A DNA stretch of 64,000 bases from Liolophura sinensis (taxonomy: Eukaryota > Mollusca > Polyplacophora > Chitonida > Chitonidae), in NCBI RefSeq assembly GCF_032854445.1, contig NC_088302.1:55780237-55844236 (forward strand), given 5' to 3'. The position numbers and the translations under genes are program-made. The notes beneath the pieces were generated by a model that saw only the letters and a program-made list of their open reading frames with translations, was not told where the DNA came from and searched no databases. Shown here piece after piece: positions 32,541-45,718 of the stretch. Position 1 is the first letter of the stretch, and each line of letters starts with the position of its first letter.

Positions 32541-32875
32541 CTGTTGGCCAAAGTCCCTGACCTCTCCCTGTTTGTTCCTTTGTTCACAGTCTGTTGGCCA
32601 AAGTCCCTGACCTCTCCCTGTTCATTCCCTTATGCACTGAATCTGTTGGCCAAAGTCCCTGACCTCTCCCTGTTTGTTCCTTTGTTCACAGTCTGTTGGC
32701 CAAAGTCCCTGACCTCTCCCTGTTCATTCCCTTATGCACTGAATCTGTTGGCCAAAGTCCCTGACCTCTCCCTGTTTATTCCCTTATGCACTGAATCTGT
32801 TGGCCAAAGTCCCTGACATCTCCATGTTTGTTCCTTTGTTCAGTCTGTTGGCCAGTCCCTAACCTCTCTTTATTT
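32541..32875. repeat. 50/52-bp alternating minisatellite, about 6.5 copies
   Basis: ctgttggccaaagtccctga begins copies at 32,541, 32,591, 32,643, 32,693, 32,745 and 32,797, with a last copy at 32,845. The spacings 50, 52, 50, 52, 52, 48 reflect two unit types, one ending tttgttcacagt and one ending cttatgcactgaat, arranged A-B-A-B-B-A. This is a dimeric higher-order repeat. Confidence 0.93.
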
Positions 32876-33112
32876 ATTTCCCATTGAATGAGTCTGTCAG
32901 TCAAAGAGTTCCTTGGCATCCACTTCCTTAAGCTTATTCCCATGTTCCTTTACACATTCTTAACACATTTAACTTCTCAGAAAACACACCCTCAATGAAA
33001 AAACCCAGCCTTCAAGATATACCACTGACTTGGTGACCATATCATAACAAGATATATGTAAATAGCATACATCCATACCAGGTTTAATTAACCACTAAAG
33101 GACACTGGGACT

Positions 33113-33702
33113 GTCCCACACCATGACAGTACCTCACCTGACCTCACCATTCCACACCATGACAGTATCTCAGTTGACCTCACCATTTCACACCATGACA
33201 GTACCATCACCTGACCTCACCATCCAACACCATGACAGTACCTCACCTGAACTCTCCATCCCACACCATGACAGTACCTCACCTGATCTCACCATCCCAC
33301 ACCATGACAGTACCTCACCGGACCAGTCAGGTGAGGTACTGTCATCGTGTGGGAAGGTGAGGTACTGTCATGGTGTGGGATGGTGAGGTTCTGTGATGGT
33401 GTGGGATGGTGAGGTCCGCTGAGTTACTGGGATGGTGTGGGATGGTGTGGGATGGTGTGGGATGGTGAGGTCAGGTGAGGTACTATGATGGTGTGGGATG
33501 GTGAGGTCAGGTGAGGTACTGGGATGGTGAGGGATGGCGAGGTCAGGTGAGGTACTGTGATGGTGTGGGATGGTGAGGTCAGGTGAGGTACTGTGATGGT
33601 GTGGGATGGTGAGGTCGGCTGAGGTACTGTGATGGTGAGGTCGGCTGAGGTACTGTGATGGTGAGGTCAGCTGAGGTACTGTGATGACAGTACCTCACCT
33701 GA
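33113..33702. repeat. strand-switching 36-bp minisatellite (inverted halves)
   Basis: From 33,113 to about 33,324 the unit reads catgacagtacctcacctga with cctcaccatcccacacc. From there to about 33,680 the same unit is reverse-complemented (gaggtactgtgatggtgtgg). The switch point is a palindrome, gtacctcacc/ggtgaggtac, centred near 33,324. A second switch occurs at 33,681-33,687, where tcagctgaggtactg is followed after 7 bp by cagtacctcacctga. The right half is longer and more variable. Confidence 0.93.
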
Positions 33703-35125
33703 CTGGTAACAGCGATTCAAATACTGAAACACTCAAGCAAGTTGTTATTCAATATATGTCCCCCTGAGTGACTGGATTGTATATACATGTTAAGGTATAA
33801 TGTACACAGTCTGAATGCAGGTGACGCATGGTGCAGAATACCACTCACACCTATCATAATGATGCTACATACATGATTATCTGACAGCGCTTGCAATCTT
33901 CTCAGGTAAACTGCATATGATGCAATGCTTTATCGTGCCACGCCCTGATTCTTGGCAGTTACCGCTACAATATTACTCTGCTTACACCACTGCCAGGTAA
34001 AATGAATATAAAATGAGAAATCAATATTTCTCAGTAATAATGTAACAGACTGTTCTCTATGCTGCATAATTATCTTTAGTTCCATAATTTATTAGAAATG
34101 TAATAGAATACCAAACGTATATGTTGGGAACTTTTAGGAAATCTATATATCATCTTTGTTTCTGATTGTTTTAATGGATCGTAATTGGCATCATTTGGGA
34201 GAGAATTATTACAGGTTCCAGCCATTCATGCTTGAATCCCTTTTGTATCTGTTAGGATTATTTGTTTTTATTATTATTATTATTCTCGGCTAAACTGTGC
34301 CGGGTTTCTAATGAAAATGGCTAGTCCGATGTTTATGAAATTCTAAAATGTTTGTCTGTATGACTTGTGTAACATAGCTTTTTGGGCAGATATGGTCACG
34401 TACCTTGGCGGCCATCTTGGATTTTGATGAAAATGAGCTGAAATTTTAACTGCAGTTGCACAAACCCTAGTTGCATTCAGGGTGTGATTGCGTACTTTCT
34501 CCGTTCAAAACTGTAAAAGCTCGCTACTGGGCGAAAATGGCAAGTGACCAAAAAATATCTTTTTTACTAATAATTTCTACACTTCCTAAGATGATGTCCT
34601 GCAAACAGTCCTATCTACTGCAACCAGGAGTGGGTATATCTCCTTAACCAATGAAGTTAGACATGCAATCTTAAGGCCTAACATCACCCCAAGGCAAGCC
34701 AACAATTTTCACACAGCCGGAAGTCATGTCAGCAAACCAGAAGTATTACAAAAACAAAAGTGCCATTTTTAAACATTTCAAAATTGAAAAACTTTTACAG
34801 CTAAAATGTCTAAACAGAAATGCATGAAACTTACGTTCGTGATAGATCCAGAGATGTGCGCTTTCAGTAAAAAGTTGGGTGACCCGAGTCATGTGATCTG
34901 GCAGCCATTTTGGGTTGAAATGGAAACATTTGACAGCCATTTTTTCCAAAATACAATATCCGATTGACTTAAAATTTAGCGTACATAACAAGCTTCCATG
35001 GAGGCTATTTCAACAGATAAAGGATGCAAAATGTATGCAAATTAGGCCTTGAGTAATACCTATATGATGTGATGTCATGTGAAAACAAAAAATTTGAATC
35101 TGATGATTCTTTACAAGATGTAGTT
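33703..35125. other. unique DNA, no gene seen
   Basis: It includes an (att) run near 34,265-34,285. No exon supported. Confidence 0.5.
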
Positions 35126-36945
35126 TGCTGTCCTTCTCACAAATCTGGTCTTATTTTTGTTCTGCGATGTATATTTTTGTCGCAAATTGCGATCAAAATG
35201 CGAAAAAGCGCAATTTCTCCCATATTTCCAGGTCATGTGAGAGAAAACTGTTATAGATGTAACACTGAAAATCGCTGTGTATAATGGACTATACATGTAC
35301 TGTATGTATGGTGAGAATTGTTCACCTGTGTCAAAAAACACAGGACATGCATGCCTTTGAAGAATGTCCAAAGGCAGATTTACCACATTTGGTATATTTA
35401 CATACAAATGTCATATAGTGTAATACAACGTATGGATGGCTACGATGAAGATGTCTCATGTATACATTCTCTTAATTATCTGGTTTGCACTGTAGTTTCG
35501 ATTGGGTCACCCAGTGCCATTGCAACCCAATGTTGTCCATTTTTTTCTAAAAGTCAGCTTTGTTTTGTGCAGACCATGTCTTCTTTACTATAAGCTAACC
35601 AGGCCCTGGTGACTGACAGATATGTACATGTGCCCTGGTCCAGGTGTTCGTTTTCTCACAACAGCCGAGCTATAAGCAGAGCAGTCAGTCTGTGCATGGC
35701 AGGTCATGGATTGAGACGTGGAAGTATAAACTTGCTGTTACAGTGGCCATGTTTTTTGCGTTATTTCTTCCACTAAGCATGCTAAGTCTGAGAAAGGATC
35801 GCTGTTTCTCACCGGGCATAGCACAGCATCATAAAACTCGCCGATCTATTCGCGGGAATGCGAATGACCGGCCGATTGCTTCACTGACAAACGGTTTAAG
35901 GTCGCATTGAAAGTTCCAAAGGCATGTATCTGGTTATGTATTGATTTTCGACCAATAACTTATGCTCTCATATGAAAGATATAAGTGGAAAGAAAATGTG
36001 TATGTAAATTTGAAGTGAAATTGCGACTGCCTTTGGGACTTAGTCATATACATAATAGCACGGATAGGGAGATGCTGGCCAAATTTTCCCTGACTTGACC
36101 TAATTACATATGGATTTAAATGCTAACCGTTTCCCGGCTGTGTGGTGTGACGCAGATGTGTCTCGGGCAGTTGAACGGCGAAGATGACTGACGTTGGAAA
36201 TTGACATTAGGCAGCTTGCAGCGGACTTTTATCGCTCACACCAGTCAGCCATGTCAGAGTTTGATCCCAGCTCAGCGAGTTTGTCACATGATTCAAATTT
36301 TCTGAATTTAAATATGTTAAGCTGCTTGGCGTAGTTTGATGTTCTGATCACGAATCTGGTCGTTTTTCTTTTCTCTGATGCACATTTTTGTCGCAAATTG
36401 GCATTAAAGTCTGGAAAAGTACAATTTTCCCCCATATTTGGAGGTCATGTGACACAAAACCGCTGCAGCTGTAAAACTGACAGAGAGTGGAAGGGGCTGT
36501 ATGTGTACTGTATGTGTGCAGAAAACTGCTTAATAAATGCTGGAGTTTAAGTGCTTGAAAAATTATCCAAAGACCGAATTGAAGACTAAATGGCACCTTG
36601 GGTCTTTGATGTCCCCATGTTATATAACGCATTTTAAATGCATTTATGACTAGGATGAATGTACGAATATTGAGAGCATGATGCCCGATGTACTTTGATG
36701 TGCTGATCACGAATCTGGACTTATTTCTTTCCTGCGAATTTCCACCATATTTGGAGGTCTCGTGACAGAAAATTGTTACAGCTGTAAAGCTGAAAATCAA
36801 TGAGTGCAAAGCGCTATATATGTACTCTATGCATGCTGAAAATTGTTGAGCTGTATTGAAAAAGAGGGGACATGCACACCTTCAAACATTGTCCAAAGGT
36901 CGATTTACTATGTTTGGCACATCTACATATACACTATACAGTGTA
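35126..36945. repeat. three diverged copies of a ~250-290 bp block
   Basis: Related blocks at about 35,126-35,416, 36,338-36,600 and 36,698-36,945, all in the same orientation. Shared phrases include cacgaatctgg/cacaaatctgg, tttttgtcgcaaattg, catatttggaggtc/catatttccaggtc, and gtccaaaggcagattta/gtccaaaggtcgattta. About 0.9 kb of unrelated DNA lies between the first and second. This could be an old dispersed element family or a decayed large tandem repeat. Confidence 0.75.
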
Positions 36946-37142
36946 CTTACAATGCACTAATGACTACAAAGAATGTAGGCTTTCTAATTAAGTTGGTTAT
37001 GTATCTATACATGAACACCATTAAGGTAACCGGAAGTGACACCGTATAGGATGGCAATATCGGCTTGGACCCCAAAATGGCTGCTTCAACAGCTATATTT
37101 TGGAACATATATTTGTACATGTGCATTCTAATATGAAACCAC

Positions 37143-38127
37143 CAAGTCATATACACCTGTACATGTAGTCCTTGTAGAGCCCTTATATGACCCTACCCAG
37201 TCATATACACCTGTACATGTAGTCCTTGTACAGCCCTAATATGACCCTACCCAGTTATTTACACCTGTACATGTAGTCCTTGTACAGCCCTTATATGACC
37301 CTACCTAGTCATTTACACCTGTACATGTAGTCCTTTTAGAGCCTTAATACGACCCTACCCAGTCACTTACACCTGTACATGTAGTCCTTGTAGAGCCCTA
37401 ATACGACCCTACCCAGTCATTTACACCTATACATGTAGTCCTTGTACAGCCCTTATATGACCCTACCAAGTCACTTACACCTGTACATGTAGTCCTTGTA
37501 GAGCTCTTACATGACCCTACCAAGTCATTTACACCTGTACATGAAGTCCTTTTAGAGCCCTAATACGACCCTACCAAGTCATTTACACCTGTCATGTAGT
37601 CCTTGTAGAGACCTTATATGACCCTACCTGGTTATTTACACCTGTACATGTAGTCCTTGTACAGCCCTTATATGATCCTACCCAATCATATACACCAGTA
37701 CATGTAGTCCTTGTAGAGCCCTTATATGACCCTACCTAGTCATTTACACCTGTACATGTAGTCCTTGTAGAGCCCTTATATGACCCTACCAAGTCATTTA
37801 CACCAGTACATGTAGTCCTTTTAGAGCCTTAATACAACCCTACCCAGTCATTTACACCTGTACATGTAGTCCTTGTAGAGCCCTTATATGACCCTACCCA
37901 GTCATTTACACCTGTCGTGTAGTCCTTGTAGAGCCCTTATATGACCCTACCCAGTCATTTACGCCTGTATGTGTAGTCCTTGTAGAGCCCTAATACGACC
38001 CTACCCAGTCATTTACATCTATACATGATGTCCTTGTAGAGTTCTAATACGACTCTACCAAGCCAATTACACTTGTACATGTAGTCCTTGTAGAGCCCTA
38101 ATATGACCATACCCAGTCATTTACACC
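37143..38127. repeat. 54-bp minisatellite, about 18 copies
   Basis: The unit contains cctgtacatgtagtccttgt and gagcccttatatgaccctac. Variants ttatatgac/taatacgac and agag/acag recur. It carries the same acatgta palindromic core as the 44-bp array at 13 kb. Confidence 0.96.
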
Positions 38128-40950
38128 CAGACGCCATGACGTGGAAAAAGAAACATTTGTTTCATGAGGCTCCAATCTGAGCTCAGCGGTGTGACATTAT
38201 AATACATGAACAGTGCAATTTTACATTCTGCGTCACTCAACAATGAGACTCGACTTCATACATACACAGCTTTAAAACAACCGCACCATCAAATATACCC
38301 TTTTTGTCACATTTTCTTTATTTTGGGGGATAAATAAAAATTAGACTTTAAAAGTGAACATAAAGTCAGCCAATAAAGCTGGATTAATTAATACAGCAGT
38401 ATTCCACAAATGTTCCAAAAACATTTTAAAAATTCTACACCGCTTATCAAAAAGAAAAATAGCAAACAATCATCAGTACCTAGCCACTCATTTGGTGATG
38501 CCATTTTGTGACAATGAGAAAATACAAACAAAAATGCCTGACACCCAACCAAAGAGTAACAGCTCTGTGTGGGCCGATATTTCTTTTAGTTTGGAGCTCG
38601 GCCAGGGCAATGTTCATGGACACAAGCGTCGTGTTTTAGCAGTCCTGCTCATCCTCGTCCTGCATGGGTGTAAGCATTTGGCCTCGAGGGCTGTAACGAC
38701 TTCAGGGAATTTACTGATCATAGCAGAACCTTCTGATTGATAACATACTCTTTCATACAGATTTTGGGAAGATATTGCATCAAACATCTGACTTTGCTAA
38801 GGAAAAATAATGCAAAGTCACAATATTTTTCTTCAAGCAATAACCCTCCCAAGGTGGTTTTCTTGCGAGCTCGCCCTGACAAGTTACTGCAGTATCCTGC
38901 CAAACATGTAAGCATTGTGAGACAGTCAGCCATTCTCATAGAGTTCGTACAGGTATATGAAAATGAAATTCAAGGAGTTTTCCAGCAGTTTTTTTGTCAT
39001 TTTCAAGGGTAATTTAAACATACCATGCTGCAAATTATAGACTATATTTTAAGCCTGAATTATAGATGCTTTAATCTACATGCATGTATATTGAATGGTA
39101 CGCTTGCTTTTGCAAGAAATATCTGCCCTTCGCCTCTGTAATGTGACACATTCTTTGACCAGGCCTTGGCTCAGTTAAAAAATGAACGTCATAAATCATT
39201 ATGCATGCAGGGTTTCCTCTGGGTCAGTATTTTTTATTACCCACTCATCAGATTTTGTAGTAAGTACCATTTTTCTTTATCCATACTTCCTTAGCAGCCA
39301 TGATTCTTGTAGGTCTCCTTCTGAAATTCATTTTTATCTGCCTTGGCGTAGCTGCTAGAATCAGTTTGGTCTTTTCCAGCTATGTCAAACGTTACATTTA
39401 GAGCAATTACCTTCAAAACAACTGACCATTGCTTGCCAGCATGTTTTTGTTTTTTGAAAATAAAAATCAATCCTTTTTTCAACCTATCTGTTGGATCCTA
39501 GTAAAATGTCATTTCCTCTATCAGAAAAATTTGTTACAAAATCAGTTTGTAAATTCAGTTTATTTACATGCAACATTATGATCAGTACACTGGAGTAACA
39601 GTCTGACAGGAGAAAACCAGACGGCGTACACATTTATGTAACGGCACATGTTCTAAAACATTTAATTTACTTTGGATCCAAAAAAAAAAAATAGTTTATT
39701 ACGTAGAAAAGTTTACATAGTTCATGGGAACTTACTCCATTTACAGGTGTAACTCTACCTTGATTTATTTACCTGATTTTTTTACCCTTTTTTTTATATT
39801 TGGCACTGAAAGACATCCCCCAAAATGCCATGATTCTCATTCGTTATTTAACAAGAATGATTTCAAGCGTTATTTAATGTAAGTCAACTTGCAACAATGC
39901 TGAACCCCCTTTGTAGATTTTTGTAAAGTAATCGCCATGCGACTGTGTTGTTGTTGTTTAACCGAGATGAAGCCGTTTGAAATGAAAGCAGATTATTTTC
40001 ATAAGAAAAATCGCGAAAATCTGCTAAAAACCCCACAAAACTCTCATGGTATATTCTGTATAACGTCTGCATTTTTTCTTAAGTAAATAACTTTGTTGCT
40101 TTGTCGCATTTTTCAAATTCTATCGCCATTTCAAAAAATTGTTCTAAATTTGTGACAATGGCGAGTGCCAGCGGAAGACCTGATTATGGAGAGAATTATC
40201 TGCGAGCTCCCGATATAGGCCTACAGGCTCGGCGATCAGCAGACAATATTTAAGTTCGGGACAAACACAGATTTTCATGGAGTTTCCAGGGGTATTTGTC
40301 TTTTTAAGGACTTTCACGTACTTGAAAATGAAATTGTATTTTTCAAGCACTTTGAAGGGGTTTCAAGGACTGTGCGCACCCTGTCTCAATTCCTATGTGT
40401 GGTCCAAAATGCATCAGTTTAACACTTAAACTAACCGCAAAATCCCAGTTCATTGCACCCATCACTGTCTATCCACAATAAAAAAAACACACTGACAATC
40501 GAGAGCTAATACGTTTTTCGACATGAGAGCCAATTATCACGTGATGCTTTTAGCGCTAGTGATTGGCCAAGTTCATAAAGGCTTCACAACATGGCTACAT
40601 GGGGTGAATTGTCTGTCAGTGCCATATCTCCAATGTTGACCTTCATCTTCTCAGCTTTCAAACATTATACAATTTTTCTGTGATATCTGTCTCCTATATA
40701 ATTTTTTTCTGTGTTTATATAGTGGCAGACTTTATGTGCACTTGAACACATTCGTCTTGGTGATTGTTGTGTACCGGTACCTCATCAAATTGTGCATTCT
40801 CGGGATTTGACAAAGTACAAAACAAGGATCGGGCGGGTATCTGGTTACACACAAACAACTAGACGAAGGTTGTTAAACCCTTAACTAACTTACTCTGTTG
40901 CTTAGAGGAAAAGCCTGCAAAAATAGGGTAAAACCCTTAATCCAGGACCA
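38128..40950. other. unique DNA with possible DNA-transposon remnants
   Basis: No gene supported. At 40,361-40,383 the sequence ttcaaggactgtgcgcaccc/tg read on the minus strand starts cagggtgcgcacagtccttg, a terminus type I associate with hAT elements. A cagggtttcc motif lies at 39,208. The stretch around 38,965-39,010 loosely resembles 40,270-40,320 (both contain ggagttttcca/ggagtttcca). Confidence 0.35.
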
Positions 40951-42791
40951 ATTAGATCTGATATATAAGGTTTACAAACTCTGGACTTCAACTCCTTCAC
41001 AGGCTGAAAGTTTCATGTCCTACTCGCCTAATAACTCAATCAGAAACAATTAGCTGTGATATATAATGTTTACAAACTCTGGACTTCAATGCCTTCACAT
41101 GCTCAAAGTTCCATGTCCTACTGCCTAATAACTCAATCAGAAACAATTAGCTGTGATATATAAGGTTTACAAACTCTGGACTTCAACACCTTCACATGCT
41201 CAAAGTTCCATGTCCTACTGCCTAATAACTCAATCAGAAACAATTAGCTGTGATATATAAGGTTTACAAACTCTGGACTTCAACACCTTCACATGCTCAA
41301 AGTTCCATGTCCTACTGCCTAATAACTCAATCAGAAACAATAAGCTGTGATATATAACGTTTACAAACTCTGGACTTCAACACCTTCACATGCTCAAAGT
41401 TCCATGTCCTACTGCCTAATAACTCAATCAGAAACAATTAGCTGTGATATATAAGGTTTACAAACTCTGGACTTCAATGCCTTCACATGCTGAAAGTTCC
41501 ATGTCCTACTGCCTAATAACTCAATCAGAAACAATTAGCTGTGATATATAAGGTTTACAAACTCTGGACTTCAACACCTTCACAGGCTGAAAGTTCCATG
41601 TCCTACTGCCTAATAACTCAATCAGAAACAATTAGCTGCGATATATAACGTTTACAAACTCTGGACTTCAATGCCTTCACAGGCTGAAAGTTCCATGTCC
41701 CTACTGCCTAATAACTCAATCAGAAACAATAAGCTGTGATATATAACGTTTACAAACTCTGGACTTCAACACCTTCACATGCTGAAAGTTCCATGTCCTA
41801 CTGCCTAATAACTCAATCAGAAACAATTAGCTGTGATATATAACGTTTACAAACTCTGGACTTCAACACCTTCACAGGCTGAAAGTTTCATGTCCTACTG
41901 CCTAATAACTCAATCAGAAACAATTAGCTGTGATATATAAGGTTTACAAACTCTGGACTTCAATGCCTTCACATGCTGAAAGTTCCATGTCCTACTGCCT
42001 AATAACTCAATCAGAAACAATTAGCTGTGATATATAAGGTTTACAAACTCTGGACTTCAACACCTTCACAGGCTGAAAGTTCCATGTCCTACTGCCTAAT
42101 AACTCAATCAGAAACAATTAGCTGCGATATATAACGTTTACAAACTCTGGACTTCAATGCCTTCACAGGCTGAAAGTTCCATGTCCTACTGCCTAATAAC
42201 TCAATCAGAAACAATTAGCTGTGATACATAACGTTTACAAACTCTGGACTTCAACACCTTCACATGCTCAAAGTTCCATGTCCTACTGCCTAATAACTCA
42301 ATCAGAAACAATTAGCTGCGATATATAACGTTTACAAACTCTGGACTTCAATGCCTTCACAGGCTGAAAGTTCCATGTCCTACTGCCTAATAACTCAATC
42401 AGAAACAATTAGCTGTGATACATAACGTTTACAAACTCTGGACTTCAACACCTTCACATGCTCAAAGTTCCATGTACTACTGCCTAATAACTCAATCAGA
42501 AACAATTAGCTGTGATATATAACGTTTACAAACTCTGGACTTCAATGCCTTCACAGGCTGAAAGTTCCATGTCCTACTGCCTAATAACTCAATCAGAAAC
42601 AATTAGCTGTGATATATAACGTTTACAAACTCTGGACTTCAACACCTTCACATGCTCAAAGTTCCATGTCCTACTGCCTAATAACTCAACCAGAAACAAT
42701 TAGCTGTGATATATAAGGTTAACAAACTCTGGACTTCAATGCCTTCACATGCTGAATGTTCCATGTCCTACTGCCCAATAACTCAACCAGA
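40951..42791. repeat. 97-bp minisatellite, about 19 copies
   Basis: The period is 97 bp, measured between ataactcaatcagaaacaat starts at 41,128 and 41,225. Other unit parts are gtttacaaactctggacttc and ttccatgtcctactgcct. Paired variants (atgcc/acacc, catgctcaaag/caggctgaaag, aaggttt/aacgttt) recur in combination, suggesting a two-unit higher-order structure in the right half. Confidence 0.96.
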
Positions 42792-43811
42792 TTTGTTGAT
42801 CACATGTACACTTAGCTGAAAAATTCAAGGCCATATCAAATACATGTAGCTTTTAATGTATGGAATGACACTGGAACAATGGGATCTATAAATAAACCCA
42901 CAATTATCCCCAGCTATGTTTTAATTAGGCCTGATAACACACGAATGCTTTCTACCCTGATCAGCGTATACGCAGTCATCAGTCAGAGCCACATCAGAAA
43001 AGTAGAGTTATATGGGACAAATCCTGTGTCACTGCTGTCATTTACCACAACCAATGGATGTCCCTATTTGTGGTTACCATGGCAACAGTTTCAGATTCTA
43101 AGTAAACACCTGAATTACATGCATATGGTGGTAAATGCATTGGTAAACAAACATTTCTGTTTTGGATGCTGGTTTTTATATCACCGCATACTGTTAAATG
43201 CAAAACAATGTAGATGCATGTATTAAACATAAGTACCTGTTTAAGCTAAATTTTTCCTTGAAGTCAAATATTTTACACACATTTGATTACACATCAAACA
43301 ACACCATGTAACTATTTATTTACTTATTTGATTGGGGTTTTACACCATACAGGGGAAACCCACAACTGTCCACAGGTTCACCATTTAACTATATACTGCC
43401 ATAAACCACATGCGGTTATATCCCTCCTATAAGAGAAAAAGGGATTCCTTGAAATTCTGTGCTAAGGTCAAACAGTTCTGAGAAATTGATCTTCCTGACA
43501 AAATAGAAGGATGATGATGCTGCTAACCTAATGGCAAATGACTGATACACACACATCTTCCACAGTGGAACTGACTCATACTACTAAGATGTAGTAGCTC
43601 TGGGGTTATAGCGGACACAAACGGTCAGGCTCTGGAAGCCTGGGGTCAGGGACACAAACAGACCTGGGCAGACTGAGTTTATCCTTCAACTCACCACAAA
43701 GATTACAGCGTCTTGCTTTTGCCAATAACATTCCCTTAGTGCCTTGCCAAACATATCCACAAACTGATACAACTGTATTGATTACGCACATGACAAATGA
43801 AATATAAGTTA
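42792..43811. other. unique DNA, no supported gene
   Basis: Apart from the SINE fragment at 43,316-43,376 nothing is recognised. A Cys-containing minus-strand frame near 43,610-43,740 (KARRCNLCGELKDKLSL) lies just downstream of the candidate exon at 43,812 but has no recognisable family. Confidence 0.4.
43316..43376 (-). mobile_element. internally deleted SINE fragment
   Basis: Reads ctatttatttacttatttga then ttggggttttacaccatac, then jumps to ggggaaacccacaactgtcc, matching the tail and central parts of the SINE at 61.9 kb with the middle missing. Confidence 0.6.
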
Positions 43812-43927
43812 CCATTGGTGACATCGGGTGAGTCCCATGGGGGTGCCATCTCCAGAGACCAAGCCATCACGTCTCCATCCTCGCGCCCTATGTACACGCT
43901 CCTGACAAATTCTAGTTCTCCGATTTT
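43812..43927 (-). CDS. candidate exon of unknown gene (cluster exon c)
   Basis: The minus-strand frame, which begins after a TGA and a weak acceptor (gatcttcaagcag|agttgg), encodes GKIGELEFVRSVYIGREDGD and VMAWSLEMAPPWDSPDVTN, ending at accaatg|gtaact. The peptide is dense and protein-like, and its entry phase fits the exit phase of the candidate exon at 44,195-44,277. The family is not recognised. The acceptor is poor and no downstream exon was identified, so this may be a decayed or chance frame. Confidence 0.25.
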
Positions 43928-44194
43928 CCCAACTCTGCTTGAAGATCACACAGATCTCTCACTGAATGGCACTGACCTGACGACCATTCACCTCCCAAAA
44001 ATCTGATTGTTACAAGTCAATCTCAGGCCATTTACGTCAAAGTGTATTAATTCCATCTTGGAACTAGGAATTTCCTTACAAGGTTAGATCTCTGATGTGG
44101 TACGGGAGAGGCTCCTTCTGCAAACAAACTGAAATGGCCCTGGCATGATATCCTCCGAAGGGATAAATATCCCTTAACGTGGGCCAGAGAGTAG

Positions 44195-44277
44195 AGCGAA
44201 ATTTACCGACCCTTATTGACTGGACTGGTGTCCTTTGCCATCTCCATGATCCGGATAATGCGGGGCCAGTCATCAAT
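44195..44277 (-). CDS. candidate exon of unknown gene (cluster exon b)
   Basis: The minus-strand frame encodes PFIDDWPRIIRIMEMAKDTS and PVNKG, ending aagggtcg|gtaaat. Its entry phase fits the exit phase of the candidate at 46,051-46,203 and its exit phase fits the candidate at 43,812-43,927. The acceptor (gtggcgagtaag) has no good pyrimidine tract. No family recognised. Confidence 0.22.
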
Positions 44278-44290
44278 AAATGGAACTTAC

Positions 44291-45718
44291 TCGCCACATG
44301 AACACGATCCAGAGACTTAGCCCGTGAGAGTTTTAGCAAAGAGAATTGGAGCAGGATGAAAATCTCCACAGCTGCAGGCACTCAATGCCACATCTATATG
44401 CATTAATGCAGGAGTTACACAAGGCTTTACAACCATCAACAGAAATCTCAGTAAAGGCAACACATGTAGGCTAACAATCCTTTGATATATTTTATCTTCA
44501 TTTATTTACACTCCATCGGAGGCCACATAAAATGTGTAAATCTGTTGCTGAAGACTGTTAACACGCTGTACAGACTGTAATGTGGAATAAGCTGTTAGTT
44601 TTTGGCTAAATTGTATTTGTCCTTCCTCCAACCATACCTAGATAAATGAATCAACACCTGTCGGACGTACCGGAAATACACCTGAAGCTTTCAGAAAGCA
44701 AACACCACAAACGAGATAAGTGAACAAACAGCATGCCACGAGAATAACAAGTTTATACCCATTGTCGTGTGTTCATGGCCTATCACATTAGCACACCTCC
44801 ATCAGGCCCACTACCATGCCAACATACATGGGCACACAATGGCATCACCCATTTCCTCGCCATAATAGACTACTTTATCAGTGTTGAATTCATGCTAGCT
44901 TATGAACTGTCCAAGCAAGGGAAGTAACCAGCAGATCCATACAGACCACCAATAGGGAGGCCCGTTTGCATCAATCCTACCCATCTTCACCTTGGAGCAT
45001 AATCACTAATTCCCTTTGCATCTGAATATCTGATAACGGCACTTCTGACACCACATTGGTTTCAATTCAACCACTGTAAAGACAGCAACAGTCTGATCAC
45101 AGATAAAATATACAGCTGCCTAAATGTAACACTAACCATAAAATCTACATGTATGTCTGTGTAACTGTGTGTGCGAGTTCAGACAGAACAGACTGAGACC
45201 ACTTACTAGTTTTAATGTATCTGTATGCTGTCACGTTTTGAGACAGATATGAGTTATCTGTTGTAGTAAGCAGAAGGAGACAGCTACATGTAGCAGGCCT
45301 GTCTATCTCTTCATCTGAGGTAACGCTCTCCTTATTGTAACAAAGTAGTGTTGATATATGAATGAAGATGATGAAACTCCACCCCATCTCTCATAACACC
45401 TACCCCTAACAAACAGCACTAAGGTCACAGAATTACACTGAAGGTCAAACTTCCACACATACAATCTTGACATGGAGCTTCAGATTTATGGGCGAGGACA
45501 CCAAGTGTAACTTAAGAGGAGCCTTGCAAATATTGGCCTGGACTGTCGTTACTGATTGACGGCTGGCATACGAAAGTCTGTTTTGACACACAGGTCAACA
45601 GTACTACTGCAGCTAGATGATGTATCATGGAGCATGTGTCAAAGCTGGATTTGAACACACAGCCTTATACCCGTCCAGGTTGGTGGCCTGCCAGGAGAGC
45701 AGTCTGACTGTTCTGAAA
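44291..45718. other. unique DNA, no gene seen
   Basis: Nothing recognised on either strand outside the candidate exon cluster. Confidence 0.5.

Noticed and set aside
35644-35910. 88-codon plus-strand frame with a hydrophobic stretch
   Set aside because: It lacks an ATG at its start, has no splice context and lies between copies of an old repeat block.
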